Assembly (NCBI GenBank): GCA_947502925.1
Contig: CANNBS010000003.1
Coordinates: 62,001-126,000 of the forward strand
DNA from: an uncultured Marinicella sp.
Lineage (GTDB): Bacteria > Pseudomonadota > Gammaproteobacteria > Xanthomonadales > Marinicellaceae
Direction: 5' to 3'
Length of the DNA stretch: 64,000 bases
In this document: piece by piece, positions 18,422 through 27,255 of the stretch
Layout of the letters: every line of letters begins with the position of its first letter
Numbering within the stretch: position 1 is the first letter of the stretch
Notes under the pieces: generated by a model
The model's input: the letters and a program-made list of their open reading frames with translations, nothing else
Database searches by the model: none
What the model was told of the DNA's origin: nothing
Position numbers and translations under genes: made by a program

Positions 18422-18456
18422 GCTTCTTTGATGAACTGAGGGCTCATCAAAGAAGC
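18422..18456 (-). terminator. 13-bp perfect hairpin between the PDZ gene and tRNA-Val
   Basis: GCTTCTTTGATGA (18422-18434) is exactly complementary to TCATCAAAGAAGC (18444-18456) with a nine-base loop. It lies just after the minus-strand PDZ gene and before the tRNA. The following T tract is weak. It is probably the PDZ operon terminator; a leader element of the tRNA transcript is the alternative. Confidence 0.6.
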
Positions 18457-18477
18457 GGTATTCTATCGCAAGATGAT

Positions 18478-19644
18478 TTAGGATGCGATAGATATTTTTT
18501 CTTTTTTACGCATCACTTCGATGTTAAATCCATCGCTTAATTTTAAGGTTGACAGGGCTTTGACCGCTTGCTTCGGTGTGGTCACTTGTTTGCCGTTAAT
18601 AGACAAAATTACATCGCCTTCTGCCAGTGCCAGTTTATTATCGACATCGACATTGACGATTAATACGCCCTGGTCTGTGCCAAAATATGTTTTCAGACCC
18701 GGATTAACGGCAATGAACTGATGTTTGTCACCCAGCCAGTCCTGGAGTTTTTGGTGGCGCATGATAATGTGCGGTGTCATTAAGCCATCACCGTCCATGG
18801 TAATGATTTCATAGGAGCCGGAGGCTGTTGGTGGAATGGGTGGAATCGGGGGCAATACGGCATCACTTAATGTGCGTTTTTGGGGAATAATTTTTAATGT
18901 TTTAGTTTTGCCCTCACGAATGATTTTAAATTTAGATTGTTCGCCCGCTTTGGCTTGTTTGGTCAGGTTTTTTAGTTCAATACCGCCCTGGCTGGTTTTT
19001 TGACCGTCCACTTCAATAATCAGATCGCCTTCTTTTAAGCCGGCTTTTTCAGCACCACTTTCGGGAATGACGGTTATTACCTGCCAGCCTTTGTCTTCAA
19101 CGGACGCCATAAAGCCGAAATAAGCACCTTCCATTTCAATATTAGTGAAGTAATTACGATCAATCTGAATAACCTGATGTTTCGCTTCTGGATCAACGTC
19201 AATATCATGCTTTTTCATGAGATCTTCAATCAGATCGTCAAGATCAACATCTTCACCGACGTGAATATTTTCCTTAATAACTTTAACTGAACCGTTATGG
19301 TCTTTTTTAAGGGTGATGTGTGCCATATCATCAATGACTTCAACATCAACATCATTAAAGTGTTTGACCCAGCTGTGATGGGGTGGTGTCGGAGCGGTTG
19401 GTGGCGTGGGTGCTTCGATATTGTGTTTTTCTAAAATATCGGCAATCACTTGATCGACATCGGTGTCATCGCTGACTTCAAAGGATTCTTCGATTTTAAT
19501 TGGCTTGCCGTCTTTGTCCTGAATAATAATGACATGCCCCTGGCCGTCTTCAACTTTAGTCTTGATATCAAGGTGTTTATCTTGATTTGACCAGGCTGAG
19601 GTTGTGAGTAGAATTAAAGTTATCAAAATTAAATTTTTCATCAT
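18478..19644 (-). CDS. periplasmic two-PDZ-domain protein of a sigma-factor operon
   Basis: This 388-aa protein has a signal peptide (about residues 1-20), a charged Asp/Lys-rich region with repeated HIDV-like segments, then two PDZ domains. The first (about 165-255) contains VIPESGAEKAGLKEGDLIIEV; the second (about 310-385) contains ALAEGDVILSINGKQV. There is no protease triad, so it is not DegP or DegS but may bind exposed C-termini or scaffold other envelope proteins. It is the last gene of an operon with a sigma factor and a single-span membrane protein. A role in envelope-stress sensing is an inference from this context and from the RseA/DegS/RseP system. AGGAG precedes the start. Confidence 0.85.
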   Translation of the reverse strand: MMKNLILITLILLTTSAWSNQDKHLDIKTKVEDGQGHVIIIQDKDGKPIKIEESFEVSDDTDVDQVIADILEKHNIEAPTPPTAPTPPHHSWVKHFNDVDVEVIDDMAHITLKKDHNGSVKVIKENIHVGEDVDLDDLIEDLMKKHDIDVDPEAKHQVIQIDRNYFTNIEMEGAYFGFMASVEDKGWQVITVIPESGAEKAGLKEGDLIIEVDGQKTSQGGIELKNLTKQAKAGEQSKFKIIREGKTKTLKIIPQKRTLSDAVLPPIPPIPPTASGSYEIITMDGDGLMTPHIIMRHQKLQDWLGDKHQFIAVNPGLKTYFGTDQGVLIVNVDVDNKLALAEGDVILSINGKQVTTPKQAVKALSTLKLSDGFNIEVMRKKEKISIAS

Positions 19645-19656
19645 GGACTCCTGTGG

Positions 19657-20124
19657 TTAAATAAGTTGGATGGTGTGGTTTTTAGCGGCCAGACTTTGCA
19701 AAACGGTGCGTTTTGCGTTCAGTAAGGTTTGTCGCTGCTGTGAATTGTTGATCTGTTTTAACCGATCATTAATAACGGACAGCCATTGTTCCAGTTGCAC
19801 CTGATTTTCTAACAGCGCTGAACCCGGCTGGCTTACCAGCGCCGTGGCCTCAGATTGCAGGTTCTGTTCAAGTACCCGGATTTGCTGTGTTAACTGATCC
19901 ATGCCGGTCATTTTCGGGTTTTGATTATCTGTCGGCCCCGTTTGGTTCAGAAAAAGCAGGCTGATGGTTAATAACCCCAGCGTGGCGGCCAAAGCCCAGG
20001 GCATAATGTTTTTATTATCGTTAACGGGTTTGACCTGTTGATAAATCGCCCCAAAATCATCGGCAGGCGGGGTCATGGGTGCTTGTTGCTTAAGCCATTG
20101 GGTTAGATTAAAGGGTGTGTTCAT
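19657..20124 (-). CDS. single-span membrane protein, possible anti-sigma factor
   Basis: This 155-aa protein has a cytoplasmic N-terminal segment of about 40 residues, one membrane segment (about 42-60) and a periplasmic helical part rich in Gln and Leu (about 75-150) that looks like a coiled coil. No zinc-finger anti-sigma motif is visible. Its ATG overlaps the stop of the sigma-factor gene (ATGA at 20121-20124), which implies coupled synthesis. That position is standard for anti-sigma factors. The function is inferred from position and topology, not from homology. Confidence 0.7.
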   Translation of the reverse strand: MNTPFNLTQWLKQQAPMTPPADDFGAIYQQVKPVNDNKNIMPWALAATLGLLTISLLFLNQTGPTDNQNPKMTGMDQLTQQIRVLEQNLQSEATALVSQPGSALLENQVQLEQWLSVINDRLKQINNSQQRQTLLNAKRTVLQSLAAKNHTIQLI

Positions 20125-20681
20125 AGCTGGTTCACCTGTTGGGGTTGTATGTTCAACGATTGCTTGAGTTGTTGTTTAGCACGGGCCAGGCGGGATTTTG
20201 AAAAGCTCTCTGTACGATTAAAGTAATCGCCAATTTCCCGGTGGGTCAATCCCTCGACTTCATACAGCCAAAGAATGCTGCGCATCATTGGTGAGAGGTT
20301 TTGTAAATAATGATTGGCATCGTGCCTATGGTCATATGTCAGGTTTTGAGGATTTGATAAATTGTTCCATGTATGTGAATCATCATCGACAAAGGCTTCA
20401 GGTGTTTTCTTTTTAATCATATCCAAAGCATGGTTAATCACAATTCGACGAAGCCAAAAACCAAATGCGACTTGTCCGGACCACTGCTCAATTTTATTAA
20501 AGGCGGTCATAAAGCTCATTTGGCTGATATCTTGGGCATCTTCCGGGTTTTGAAGCATTCGGTAGGCGAGGTTATACACCGGTGTGGCGAAGCGGTCATA
20601 AACCTGACGACATGATGTTTGTTGGCGTCGTTTTAAGCCCTTATAGGTTTTACTGTCAATGTTTTGATTGAATGAACTCAC
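20121..20681 (-). CDS. RNA polymerase sigma factor, sigma-70 family (ECF-like)
   Basis: This 186-aa protein has the two domains of group 4 sigma factors. Region 2 (about residues 25-95) includes VYNLAYRMLQNPEDAQDISQMSF and the -10 recognition part WSGQVAFGFWLRRIVINHALD. Region 4 (about 125-180) includes MMRSILWLYEVEGLTHREIGDYFNRTESFSKSRLARAK, split here only to name it: a helix-turn-helix for -35 recognition. It begins with GTG at 20681 and lacks a strong Shine-Dalgarno. It heads an operon with a membrane protein and a PDZ protein, so it likely controls an envelope-related regulon, perhaps including its own operon. Confidence 0.9.
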   Translation of the reverse strand: MSSFNQNIDSKTYKGLKRRQQTSCRQVYDRFATPVYNLAYRMLQNPEDAQDISQMSFMTAFNKIEQWSGQVAFGFWLRRIVINHALDMIKKKTPEAFVDDDSHTWNNLSNPQNLTYDHRHDANHYLQNLSPMMRSILWLYEVEGLTHREIGDYFNRTESFSKSRLARAKQQLKQSLNIQPQQVNQL

Positions 20682-20746
20682 TAAATTGGGTCGTAATTCT
20701 CGGATAGTTAACTAATAAGACGACGATCGTGAGAAAAAGGTCGCAG

Positions 20747-21826
20747 TTATTTTAAAAAATGTTGAATGCCGGTGATGAATTGCTGTTGATTAAAGTCACC
20801 GGCACGGACTTCACAGGCGCTGCGCATGGCGGCGGCTTTATTGGCAGTTATTGAGTGGACGGTTTTAATAAGGTGTTCTTGAAGTGATTGTTCACCGATA
20901 AAAAACCCCGTTTCCTGATCGATTACGGTTTCGACTATACCGCCCTGATGGCTGGCAATCACCGGCTTACCGGCGGCCATGGATTCCACAGGAGTCATAC
21001 CGAAATCTTCGTCTTCAGGGATGTAGATGGTGGCCAGACAGTTGCCCAGTAAATCGAGTAATTGGTCTTCTTCTAACCAGCCGGTGAATCGAATGTTGTC
21101 ATAACCGGACGCTGATTTTTTTAAGTGTGTCGTTTCGCTACCGCCGGATGCCACCACAAGCTGTTTATCGGGCATGGTTTTAAAGGCTTCGATAATGACA
21201 TCGATGCGTTTTAACGGGTCATGACGACCTAAAGACAAGAAATAATCACCCTGGGATTGCCAGTTAAAATAGTGGGTATCACAGGGTGGATAAACCACCT
21301 GAGCGTCTAAATTTAGGTGTCGTTTAATGCGTTGCCGAATGTGCTCTGAATTGGCGATAATCACATCCATGTTGTGTATTGCCGCCTCGTATTGCGGTTG
21401 AAACCAGCGAATCAGGGCTTTTAAAGCCGGTCTTTGCCAAACAGGCAGGCTTTTTAAATAATGGTCTTTTTTGTCATAGGCAAAGCGGGGCGGGGTGTGG
21501 CAATAAAACACATTGTTGGCCTGATTAAAGTGACGCTGTGCCAGTGGTGCAGCGACACCACTGTAAATGACATGCCGGTAGGACTTATTTATAGGCAGCG
21601 GTTTTTTAAAGGCTTTGGCCAGTTGCCATGTTTTTATTCCAGGCAATTTCCCCAAGGCATCCAGGTTATAGACAGAAGACTTTATGTCTTTGATATTAAA
21701 GCTGTTATCACTGAGGGCAGCCGTTAATAAATCACTGGGTAACTGTTCACATAGGGTCTTCACCAAACGTTCTCCACCACCTTTGATGTAAAACAAGTCG
21801 TGAACGGTTAAAATGTCGTCAGTCAT
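20747..21826 (-). CDS. glycosyltransferase family 4 protein
   Basis: This 359-aa GT-B enzyme should transfer a sugar from a nucleotide donor to a lipid-linked or polysaccharide acceptor at the cytoplasmic face of the membrane. The N-terminal acceptor domain begins TVHDLFYIKGGGERLVKTL. The C-terminal domain has the donor-binding E-x7-E type motif in EDFGMTPVESMAAGKPVIAS. Start ATG 21826 is chosen because the domain begins there. A longer frame to 21901 would run into the promoter of the divergent gene and adds unrelated residues. It is divergent from a cluster with two more glycosyltransferases. Confidence 0.88.
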   Translation of the reverse strand: MTDDILTVHDLFYIKGGGERLVKTLCEQLPSDLLTAALSDNSFNIKDIKSSVYNLDALGKLPGIKTWQLAKAFKKPLPINKSYRHVIYSGVAAPLAQRHFNQANNVFYCHTPPRFAYDKKDHYLKSLPVWQRPALKALIRWFQPQYEAAIHNMDVIIANSEHIRQRIKRHLNLDAQVVYPPCDTHYFNWQSQGDYFLSLGRHDPLKRIDVIIEAFKTMPDKQLVVASGGSETTHLKKSASGYDNIRFTGWLEEDQLLDLLGNCLATIYIPEDEDFGMTPVESMAAGKPVIASHQGGIVETVIDQETGFFIGEQSLQEHLIKTVHSITANKAAAMRSACEVRAGDFNQQQFITGIQHFLK

Positions 21827-21911
21827 ATTAATTGCGAAATAAAATGCATAAAAAAAACCAGTTCTTAAAACAGTGGCTGAAACAGCGTTATTGTAACGCA
21901 AGCCGAATCAA

Positions 21912-22592
21912 ATGAAGACTTTGATTGTTATTCCGGCTTTTAACGAAGCTGATAATTTAGTCCAATTACTGCCCAAGTTATGTGCAGCGGTAACGGCCGA
22001 TATTCTGGTGGTGGATGATTTTAGTTCAGATGATACGGTGGCAGCCGTTGAAAAACAAGGCATCACCTGTTTGAAATTACCCTTACAATTAGGTGCCTGG
22101 GGTGCCACACAAACCGGCATTCGCTATGCCAAACGGCATGGCTATGATTATGTACTGACCATGGACGCAGACGGCCAGCACTTGCCCGAAGAGATCAATC
22201 ATTTACTGGATGCAGCTTATAATGATGAATTTGATGTCATTATCGGCACCTGCCCACAACGTGTCAGTCGTTTGAAAAAAGTGGCCTGGCGCTTATTTAA
22301 ATTTATTTCCCGTATTCGCATTGAAGATTTAACCTCCGGATTTAGAATATATAACCAGAAAGCCATTCATGTTTTGTCAGATAAAACCGCCAGTTTACTC
22401 GATTATCAGGATGTCGGCGTGTTGTTGTTATTGTTGCGTTCAGACTTAAAAATCTGTGAAATCCCTGTTAAAATGTCGCTTCGTCAGGATGGCAAATCAC
22501 GGGTCTTTAGTTCCTGGTTGGTGGTGTTTAAATACATGTTACAGACAACCACCTTGTGTATTGCCAACATTGGAGCCAAAAAATCACAATGA
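21912..22592 (+). CDS. glycosyltransferase family 2 protein (dolichyl/undecaprenyl-phosphate sugar synthase-like)
   Basis: This 226-aa GT-A enzyme carries the family motifs IPAFNEADNLVQLL, VVDDFSSDDT and the metal-binding DxD-like TMDADGQHLP. Its size and the DLTSGFRIYNQKA region resemble polyprenyl-phosphate mannose/glucose synthases without membrane anchors. These supply lipid-linked sugars to GT-C enzymes that work outside the membrane. A DUF2304 membrane protein overlaps its stop codon (ATGA), and such pairs recur in genomes, suggesting that the partner anchors it. It opens a four-gene operon (to 25819). Confidence 0.88.
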   Translation: MKTLIVIPAFNEADNLVQLLPKLCAAVTADILVVDDFSSDDTVAAVEKQGITCLKLPLQLGAWGATQTGIRYAKRHGYDYVLTMDADGQHLPEEINHLLDAAYNDEFDVIIGTCPQRVSRLKKVAWRLFKFISRIRIEDLTSGFRIYNQKAIHVLSDKTASLLDYQDVGVLLLLLRSDLKICEIPVKMSLRQDGKSRVFSSWLVVFKYMLQTTTLCIANIGAKKSQ

Positions 22593-22951
22593 CAACCCTC
22601 ACCATTTTCATCATCGGCGCACTGCTGTCGATCAGTATTTTATATTTGGTCCGTAAAGGAAAATTACACGGTCCCTATGCCACCTGGTGGTTAATGGTGG
22701 CTATTTTTGCCATCGTGCTGTCGTCGTTTCCGAAAATTATCGATTGGGTTGCATTCCATGTCGGTATCACCTATCCGCCCACTTTATTATTGGTTTTGGC
22801 AGTGAGCTTTATCTTAATACGTATGTTAACCATGGATTTAGCCCTGTCTCGCAAGGAACAGAAAATCAGACGGTTGACGCAGCGACTTGCGATGTTGGAA
22901 GCGGGTTTGGACGCATCGAACACCGAAGATCCGACAAATAAAGCCGACTGA
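22589..22951 (+). CDS. DUF2304 family membrane protein
   Basis: This 120-aa protein has three hydrophobic segments (about residues 3-20, 32-50 and 62-82) followed by a basic coiled-coil tail (SRKEQKIRRLTQRLAMLEAGL). The pattern is that of DUF2304 proteins, which sit beside GT2 sugar-phosphate transferases. It starts at ATG 22589, overlapping the GT2 stop by four bases. The likely role, inferred from neighbours, is membrane attachment or regulation of the GT2 enzyme. No catalytic residues can be named. Confidence 0.82.
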   Translation: MTTLTIFIIGALLSISILYLVRKGKLHGPYATWWLMVAIFAIVLSSFPKIIDWVAFHVGITYPPTLLLVLAVSFILIRMLTMDLALSRKEQKIRRLTQRLAMLEAGLDASNTEDPTNKAD

Positions 22952-22958
22952 TTAGGGC

Positions 22959-24098
22959 ATGAATGTATTGCATATTGGAAAATTCTATCCGCCTTATCAC
23001 GGTGGTATGGAAACCTATTTGCGTGATTTAGCCGAGGAACAGGTTAAACAAGGTCATCAAGTGACGGTATTGGTGCATAACCATAATTGGCAGCGGCTTA
23101 AATCTAAAACAATCATTGAAAAAACCATCCCGGGTTTAACGGTCATTCGACAGGCGTGTTTACGGCCTGTTTTTTTTACACCGTTAATGATTGGCCTGAA
23201 CAAACAAGTAAAGCGACTTATTCGTGAGCAGGCCATTGATATTATTCATCTACATGTTCCCAATCCCAGTTTGTTTTTGTTGTTACTGAATCGTTCGGCT
23301 AAAAAAGTGCCCTGGGTTATGCGTTGGCATTCTGATATGGTGACAGCAAGTTCATCGCGGTTGATGCGTTTACTTTATCGCTGTCTGAATCCCTTGGAAA
23401 CGGCTTTGATAAAAAACTGCCAGAGGGTTCTAATCAGTACCGATGAATACATCAAAAAATCACCCCAGCTACAAAAATTCACATCCCGAGTATCGGTTAT
23501 TCCATTAGGATTAAATACCCGACAAGTGACCGTGCCGGCGATTAAATCCCTGTCTGACAAACCGTTTCAGGTTTTAAGTTTGGGTCGTCTCAGTTATTAC
23601 AAAAACCACCGTATGCTGATCGCCTCCATGGGTGAATTACCCGATATGCACCTAACCCTTGCAGGTGGTGGAAGCCTTCAGCGTGAATTGGAAGCGCTTG
23701 TACAGAGTCAACAGTTGACAGGTCGTGTTACTTTAACGGGCCCTGTGTCTGAACAGGAAAAAAATCAGCTGCTGAACGATTGCCATGTGCTTTGTTTGGC
23801 CTCTAATGACCGGGCAGAATCCTACGGCATGGTGTTATTGGAAGCCATGGCGCGACATAAAATCATTCTGGTGGCGGACACCGAAGGCTCCGGCATGCGG
23901 TGGCTGGCTGATCGCTACCTAAAAGGACTGCTGTTTAATCATCAAGAAGTGGATGATTTAGTGGCAAAATTAGCGTTCATTCGTGATAATTATAATCGTC
24001 TAAGCAAACAAGCAGTGGAATTTGATTTATCAATAGACCAGACCACCGCTGCCATTGTCCATTTATACCAACAACTGTTATCGAAGGAGTCATTATGA
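22959..24098 (+). CDS. glycosyltransferase family 4 protein
   Basis: This 379-aa GT-B enzyme has the N-terminal acceptor loop motif IGKFYPPYHGGMETYLRDLAE and the C-terminal donor site motif DRAESYGMVLLEAMARHK, with the E-x7-E pair (Glu in RAES and LLEA). Such enzymes add hexoses in the cytoplasm to growing surface glycans. It lies 7 bp after the DUF2304 gene and its stop overlaps the next ATG (24095-24098), so the operon is tightly coupled. It is a different paralogue from the divergent GT4 at 20747. The sugar and acceptor are unknown. Confidence 0.9.
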   Translation: MNVLHIGKFYPPYHGGMETYLRDLAEEQVKQGHQVTVLVHNHNWQRLKSKTIIEKTIPGLTVIRQACLRPVFFTPLMIGLNKQVKRLIREQAIDIIHLHVPNPSLFLLLLNRSAKKVPWVMRWHSDMVTASSSRLMRLLYRCLNPLETALIKNCQRVLISTDEYIKKSPQLQKFTSRVSVIPLGLNTRQVTVPAIKSLSDKPFQVLSLGRLSYYKNHRMLIASMGELPDMHLTLAGGGSLQRELEALVQSQQLTGRVTLTGPVSEQEKNQLLNDCHVLCLASNDRAESYGMVLLEAMARHKIILVADTEGSGMRWLADRYLKGLLFNHQEVDDLVAKLAFIRDNYNRLSKQAVEFDLSIDQTTAAIVHLYQQLLSKESL

Positions 24099-25819
24099 AA
24101 AAATACCTGATATCGATGTCTGTGTTTTTGTTTTTAATCGCCTGCCAACCCCAGCCAGCATCTGATAAGACTGATAATCAACAGCCGCCGGCGGTCAATG
24201 CAAGTCCTGATCGAGAAGTGGCTTACCAAAAAGATCCGAAACCTGACAGTATAAAAAAACAATCGAAAAAAAGTGTCGGTGAACAACTTATGGCCAATTA
24301 TGCCTCGTTCACTTTAACCGCCGATTTAAGTCATTTAAGCAACAATCAGCAGAAAATGGTCAATTACCTAATTAATGCGGCTAAAGTCATGGATGATCTG
24401 TTCTGGTTACAAAGTTACGGCGATAAAAACGATTTACTCAACAGCATCGATGATCCGGCGATTAAGCGATATGCAGAAATTAATTATGGTCCCTGGGATC
24501 GCTTATCAGGTGATGAGCCATTTATTGAGGGCTATGGTAAAAAGCCAGCGGGTGCCCGTTTTTATCCGCCTGAAATGACCAAAGCGCAGTTTAATGAACA
24601 GGCGGATGAGGCTTTACGTGATTTGTACACACTGGTGAGATTGGATGGACAAGGCCAATTACAGGCCATTCCTTATCATGTGGCCTATGAACAAGCTTTA
24701 TTAGAGGCAGCCGAATGGTTAAAAAAAGCCGCTGAATTGGCTGAAGATCCGGGATTTAAAAAATATTTAACATTACGTGCCCAGGCATTATTGAATGATG
24801 AGTATCAAGCATCAGACATGGCCTGGTTAGACATGAAGAACAATGCAGTCGATGTGGTGATTGGACCGATTGAAACCTATGAAGACCAGTTATTCGGTTA
24901 TAAAGCGGCCTATGAAGCCTTTGTATTGATCAAGGATAAAGCCTGGAGTCAGAAACTGGCTAAATACGCGCAGTTTTTACCGCAACTACAGGCCGAATTA
25001 CCGGTGCCGGATAAATATAAGCAAGAAACACCCGGTACCGATTCGGACCTAAACGCCTATGATGCGGTTTATTATGCAGGTGATGCCAACGCCGGCAGTA
25101 AAACCATTGCCATTAACTTACCCAATGATGAGCAGGTGCAATTAGAAAAAGGCACGCGTCGCTTACAGCTTAAAAATGCCATGCACGCTAAATTTGAAAA
25201 AATATTATTACCCATCGCCCAGGAGCTGGTAGTGCCGGAACAAAGAAAGCACGTTACCTTTGATGCGTTTTTTGCCAATACCATGTTTCATGAGGTGGCA
25301 CATGGCTTAGGCATTAAAAACACCCTCAATGGCGATACAACTGTACGTGCAGCGCTCAAAGAATATGCCGGTGCCGTTGAAGAAGGAAAAGCCGATATTT
25401 TAGGGCTTTATATGGTGGAAAAACTTCATCGTATGGGCGAATTAGAAGCGGGTGAATTAATGGATTATTACACCACTTTTATGGCCGGCATCTTTCGCTC
25501 GGTTCGCTTTGGTTCATCTTCTGCGCACGGTGTTGCAAACTTATTGCGGTTTAATTATTTTGCTGAACACGGTGCGTTTAATTACAACCAGGAAAGTGGA
25601 CATTATTCGGTTAATCCGGAAAAAATGTCTGCTGCCATCGCTTCATTGTCGACCAAGATATTAACTTTGCAGGGTGACGGGGATTATCAGGCTGTGGCTG
25701 ATTGGTTTGAACAGGACGGCCAGCAAAGCCCGCAGCTTAAGAAAGCCCTGGAGACCATAAACCAAACCGGTATCCCGGTGGATATTGTTTTTCAACAGGG
25801 TAAAAACAAGCTCAATTAA
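24095..25819 (+). CDS. M49 (dipeptidyl-peptidase III-like) lipoprotein metallopeptidase
   Basis: This 574-aa lipoprotein has a lipobox (FLIAC, Cys about residue 17) and a Pro/Gln/Lys-rich linker. The rest matches peptidase M49: zinc motif HEVAH (399-403) in MFHEVAHGLGIKNT, and the second motif EEGKAD with Glu429/Glu430. Classical DPP III has a six-residue HEXXGH motif. Here it is the five-residue HEXXH form, known from some bacterial members. It should remove dipeptides from peptide N-termini, but family members with this form are poorly studied. It is coupled to a glycosyltransferase operon, which is unexpected for a peptidase. Membrane attachment on the periplasmic side is likely. Confidence 0.82.
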   Translation: MKKYLISMSVFLFLIACQPQPASDKTDNQQPPAVNASPDREVAYQKDPKPDSIKKQSKKSVGEQLMANYASFTLTADLSHLSNNQQKMVNYLINAAKVMDDLFWLQSYGDKNDLLNSIDDPAIKRYAEINYGPWDRLSGDEPFIEGYGKKPAGARFYPPEMTKAQFNEQADEALRDLYTLVRLDGQGQLQAIPYHVAYEQALLEAAEWLKKAAELAEDPGFKKYLTLRAQALLNDEYQASDMAWLDMKNNAVDVVIGPIETYEDQLFGYKAAYEAFVLIKDKAWSQKLAKYAQFLPQLQAELPVPDKYKQETPGTDSDLNAYDAVYYAGDANAGSKTIAINLPNDEQVQLEKGTRRLQLKNAMHAKFEKILLPIAQELVVPEQRKHVTFDAFFANTMFHEVAHGLGIKNTLNGDTTVRAALKEYAGAVEEGKADILGLYMVEKLHRMGELEAGELMDYYTTFMAGIFRSVRFGSSSAHGVANLLRFNYFAEHGAFNYNQESGHYSVNPEKMSAAIASLSTKILTLQGDGDYQAVADWFEQDGQQSPQLKKALETINQTGIPVDIVFQQGKNKLN

Positions 25820-25845
25820 TTTAACCTTCCCCGAGTCGTCATAAT

Positions 25846-27255
25846 TTAGACTGTTTGGAGTCGTTTTGATGGCTCGGTTCGGTTAACCAGTGTTGTCAGC
25901 ATGCTGAAAATCAAAAAGATATAACAGGGCATCAGTTGCAGAAAAATACGGTTAACGGCGGTGTAATCCAGTGCATATTTGGCCGCCGGTGTCAGGTAGA
26001 ATAGTGCCAGAATAACCAAGAAAGCTAAAGAAAAAAACAGGTGACTGACTTGTTGTGCTTTATTGTGTTTTAACACCACCATGTAAAAGACTAAAAAAGG
26101 CAAACCAAACCACAAGATAGACCAGTTAAATTGCCAAAACAGACCATTGATGACAGCTTCAGTGACGTTGGTGAAGCCAAAAGACAGGTAAGCTTTATTA
26201 AATAAGTTTATTTCTGCCGGGCTGATGACCAACGGTCCAAAAGGGGTGTTGAGTGACAAACCACCGAGCAAGAACCACGTTAAAAATATCACCAGAAGGG
26301 CAGACAAAACCGCTAAGCGTTGTTTCATATTGAACCACATGATAAAGCTGTGGCTGAACAGAAAAATAATGAGCCACACCCAGCCTTCAATTTTGATGAG
26401 CGGCAACATCACGGCGTAGGCAATAATAAGTAAACGAAGTGATGGTTTGGCTTGATCGTTATAATCCAGCAAGCCCAGCATAATGAGTAAAATAAATATG
26501 GCCATGATGAGATCGGCATAACCGGGCAATAATAAGTGATTAACCATTAATGGAGTGGTGTACATCACCACCACCAATAACATCCTGAGATAAAAGGGTG
26601 CCGCAATCTTTTCCAAGCGATTGCACATAAGCAACACCAAAAAACCATAAATAATCAGATAAAACCCCAGTAAAACCGGTTTAAGGTAGTCACTTAAGAA
26701 CAGCATGGGGTAGAAGATTAAAGATAGCCCGTCCGGGTAGTGTGATGATAAGTTGAGTAAACCGTCTGATGAATCCAGCCAGGTAAGTGGTTGTACGAAA
26801 GTGACACCCAAACCATGATGATACCACTGCTTGGCCCGTGCAATCCACACAGTCCAACTGTCCCAGGCTAAATTAGGAACATAATAACTGTTCCAGGTGA
26901 TTACCAAAGAAGCAATAACAATCGCACTGATGGTGATGACTTGATGGTGGCTGATATGCGTAGAATTGTGCAAGCCATCACCTGAAATGAATGCATAAAT
27001 AATGAATGATGAACACAGTAAGAACGCCAGCGTCACAACACTCAACATCAAGACATTGGAGGTATTGAGCAGTTGCAAACTATTGAGTAATAACACATGG
27101 GTTAACAGTCCCGTAAACAAACCATGCGATAACAGATTAGACAATCGCCGTTGTCCGGTTTCAAGCCCCATGAAACGTAACACCATCAGCTTGGTGCCAA
27201 TGCCTAAGCCCATAAAATACACAATATAACCAATGGTAAATAAAATGGTTTTCAT
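25846..27255 (-). CDS. polytopic membrane protein, probable GT-C type glycosyltransferase
   Basis: This 469-aa protein is almost wholly hydrophobic, with about a dozen membrane segments. An outward-facing loop near residues 135-180 contains WDSWTVWIARAKQWY and SSHYPDGLS. An acidic residue in this position after the first segments is typical of GT-C enzymes that use polyprenyl-phosphate sugars. The nearby GT2/DUF2304 genes could supply such a donor. I found no firm family name. The ATG at 27255 overlaps the stop of the preceding gene (27252-27255), so the two are coupled. GT-C function is an inference from topology and neighbours. Confidence 0.7.
   Translation of the reverse strand: MKTILFTIGYIVYFMGLGIGTKLMVLRFMGLETGQRRLSNLLSHGLFTGLLTHVLLLNSLQLLNTSNVLMLSVVTLAFLLCSSFIIYAFISGDGLHNSTHISHHQVITISAIVIASLVITWNSYYVPNLAWDSWTVWIARAKQWYHHGLGVTFVQPLTWLDSSDGLLNLSSHYPDGLSLIFYPMLFLSDYLKPVLLGFYLIIYGFLVLLMCNRLEKIAAPFYLRMLLVVVMYTTPLMVNHLLLPGYADLIMAIFILLIMLGLLDYNDQAKPSLRLLIIAYAVMLPLIKIEGWVWLIIFLFSHSFIMWFNMKQRLAVLSALLVIFLTWFLLGGLSLNTPFGPLVISPAEINLFNKAYLSFGFTNVTEAVINGLFWQFNWSILWFGLPFLVFYMVVLKHNKAQQVSHLFFSLAFLVILALFYLTPAAKYALDYTAVNRIFLQLMPCYIFLIFSMLTTLVNRTEPSKRLQTV

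Noticed and set aside
24095-25819. Interpretation as an M1-type aminopeptidase from the HEXXH motif alone.
   Set aside because: There is no GAMEN motif and the second motif EEGKAD with its context fits M49 better.
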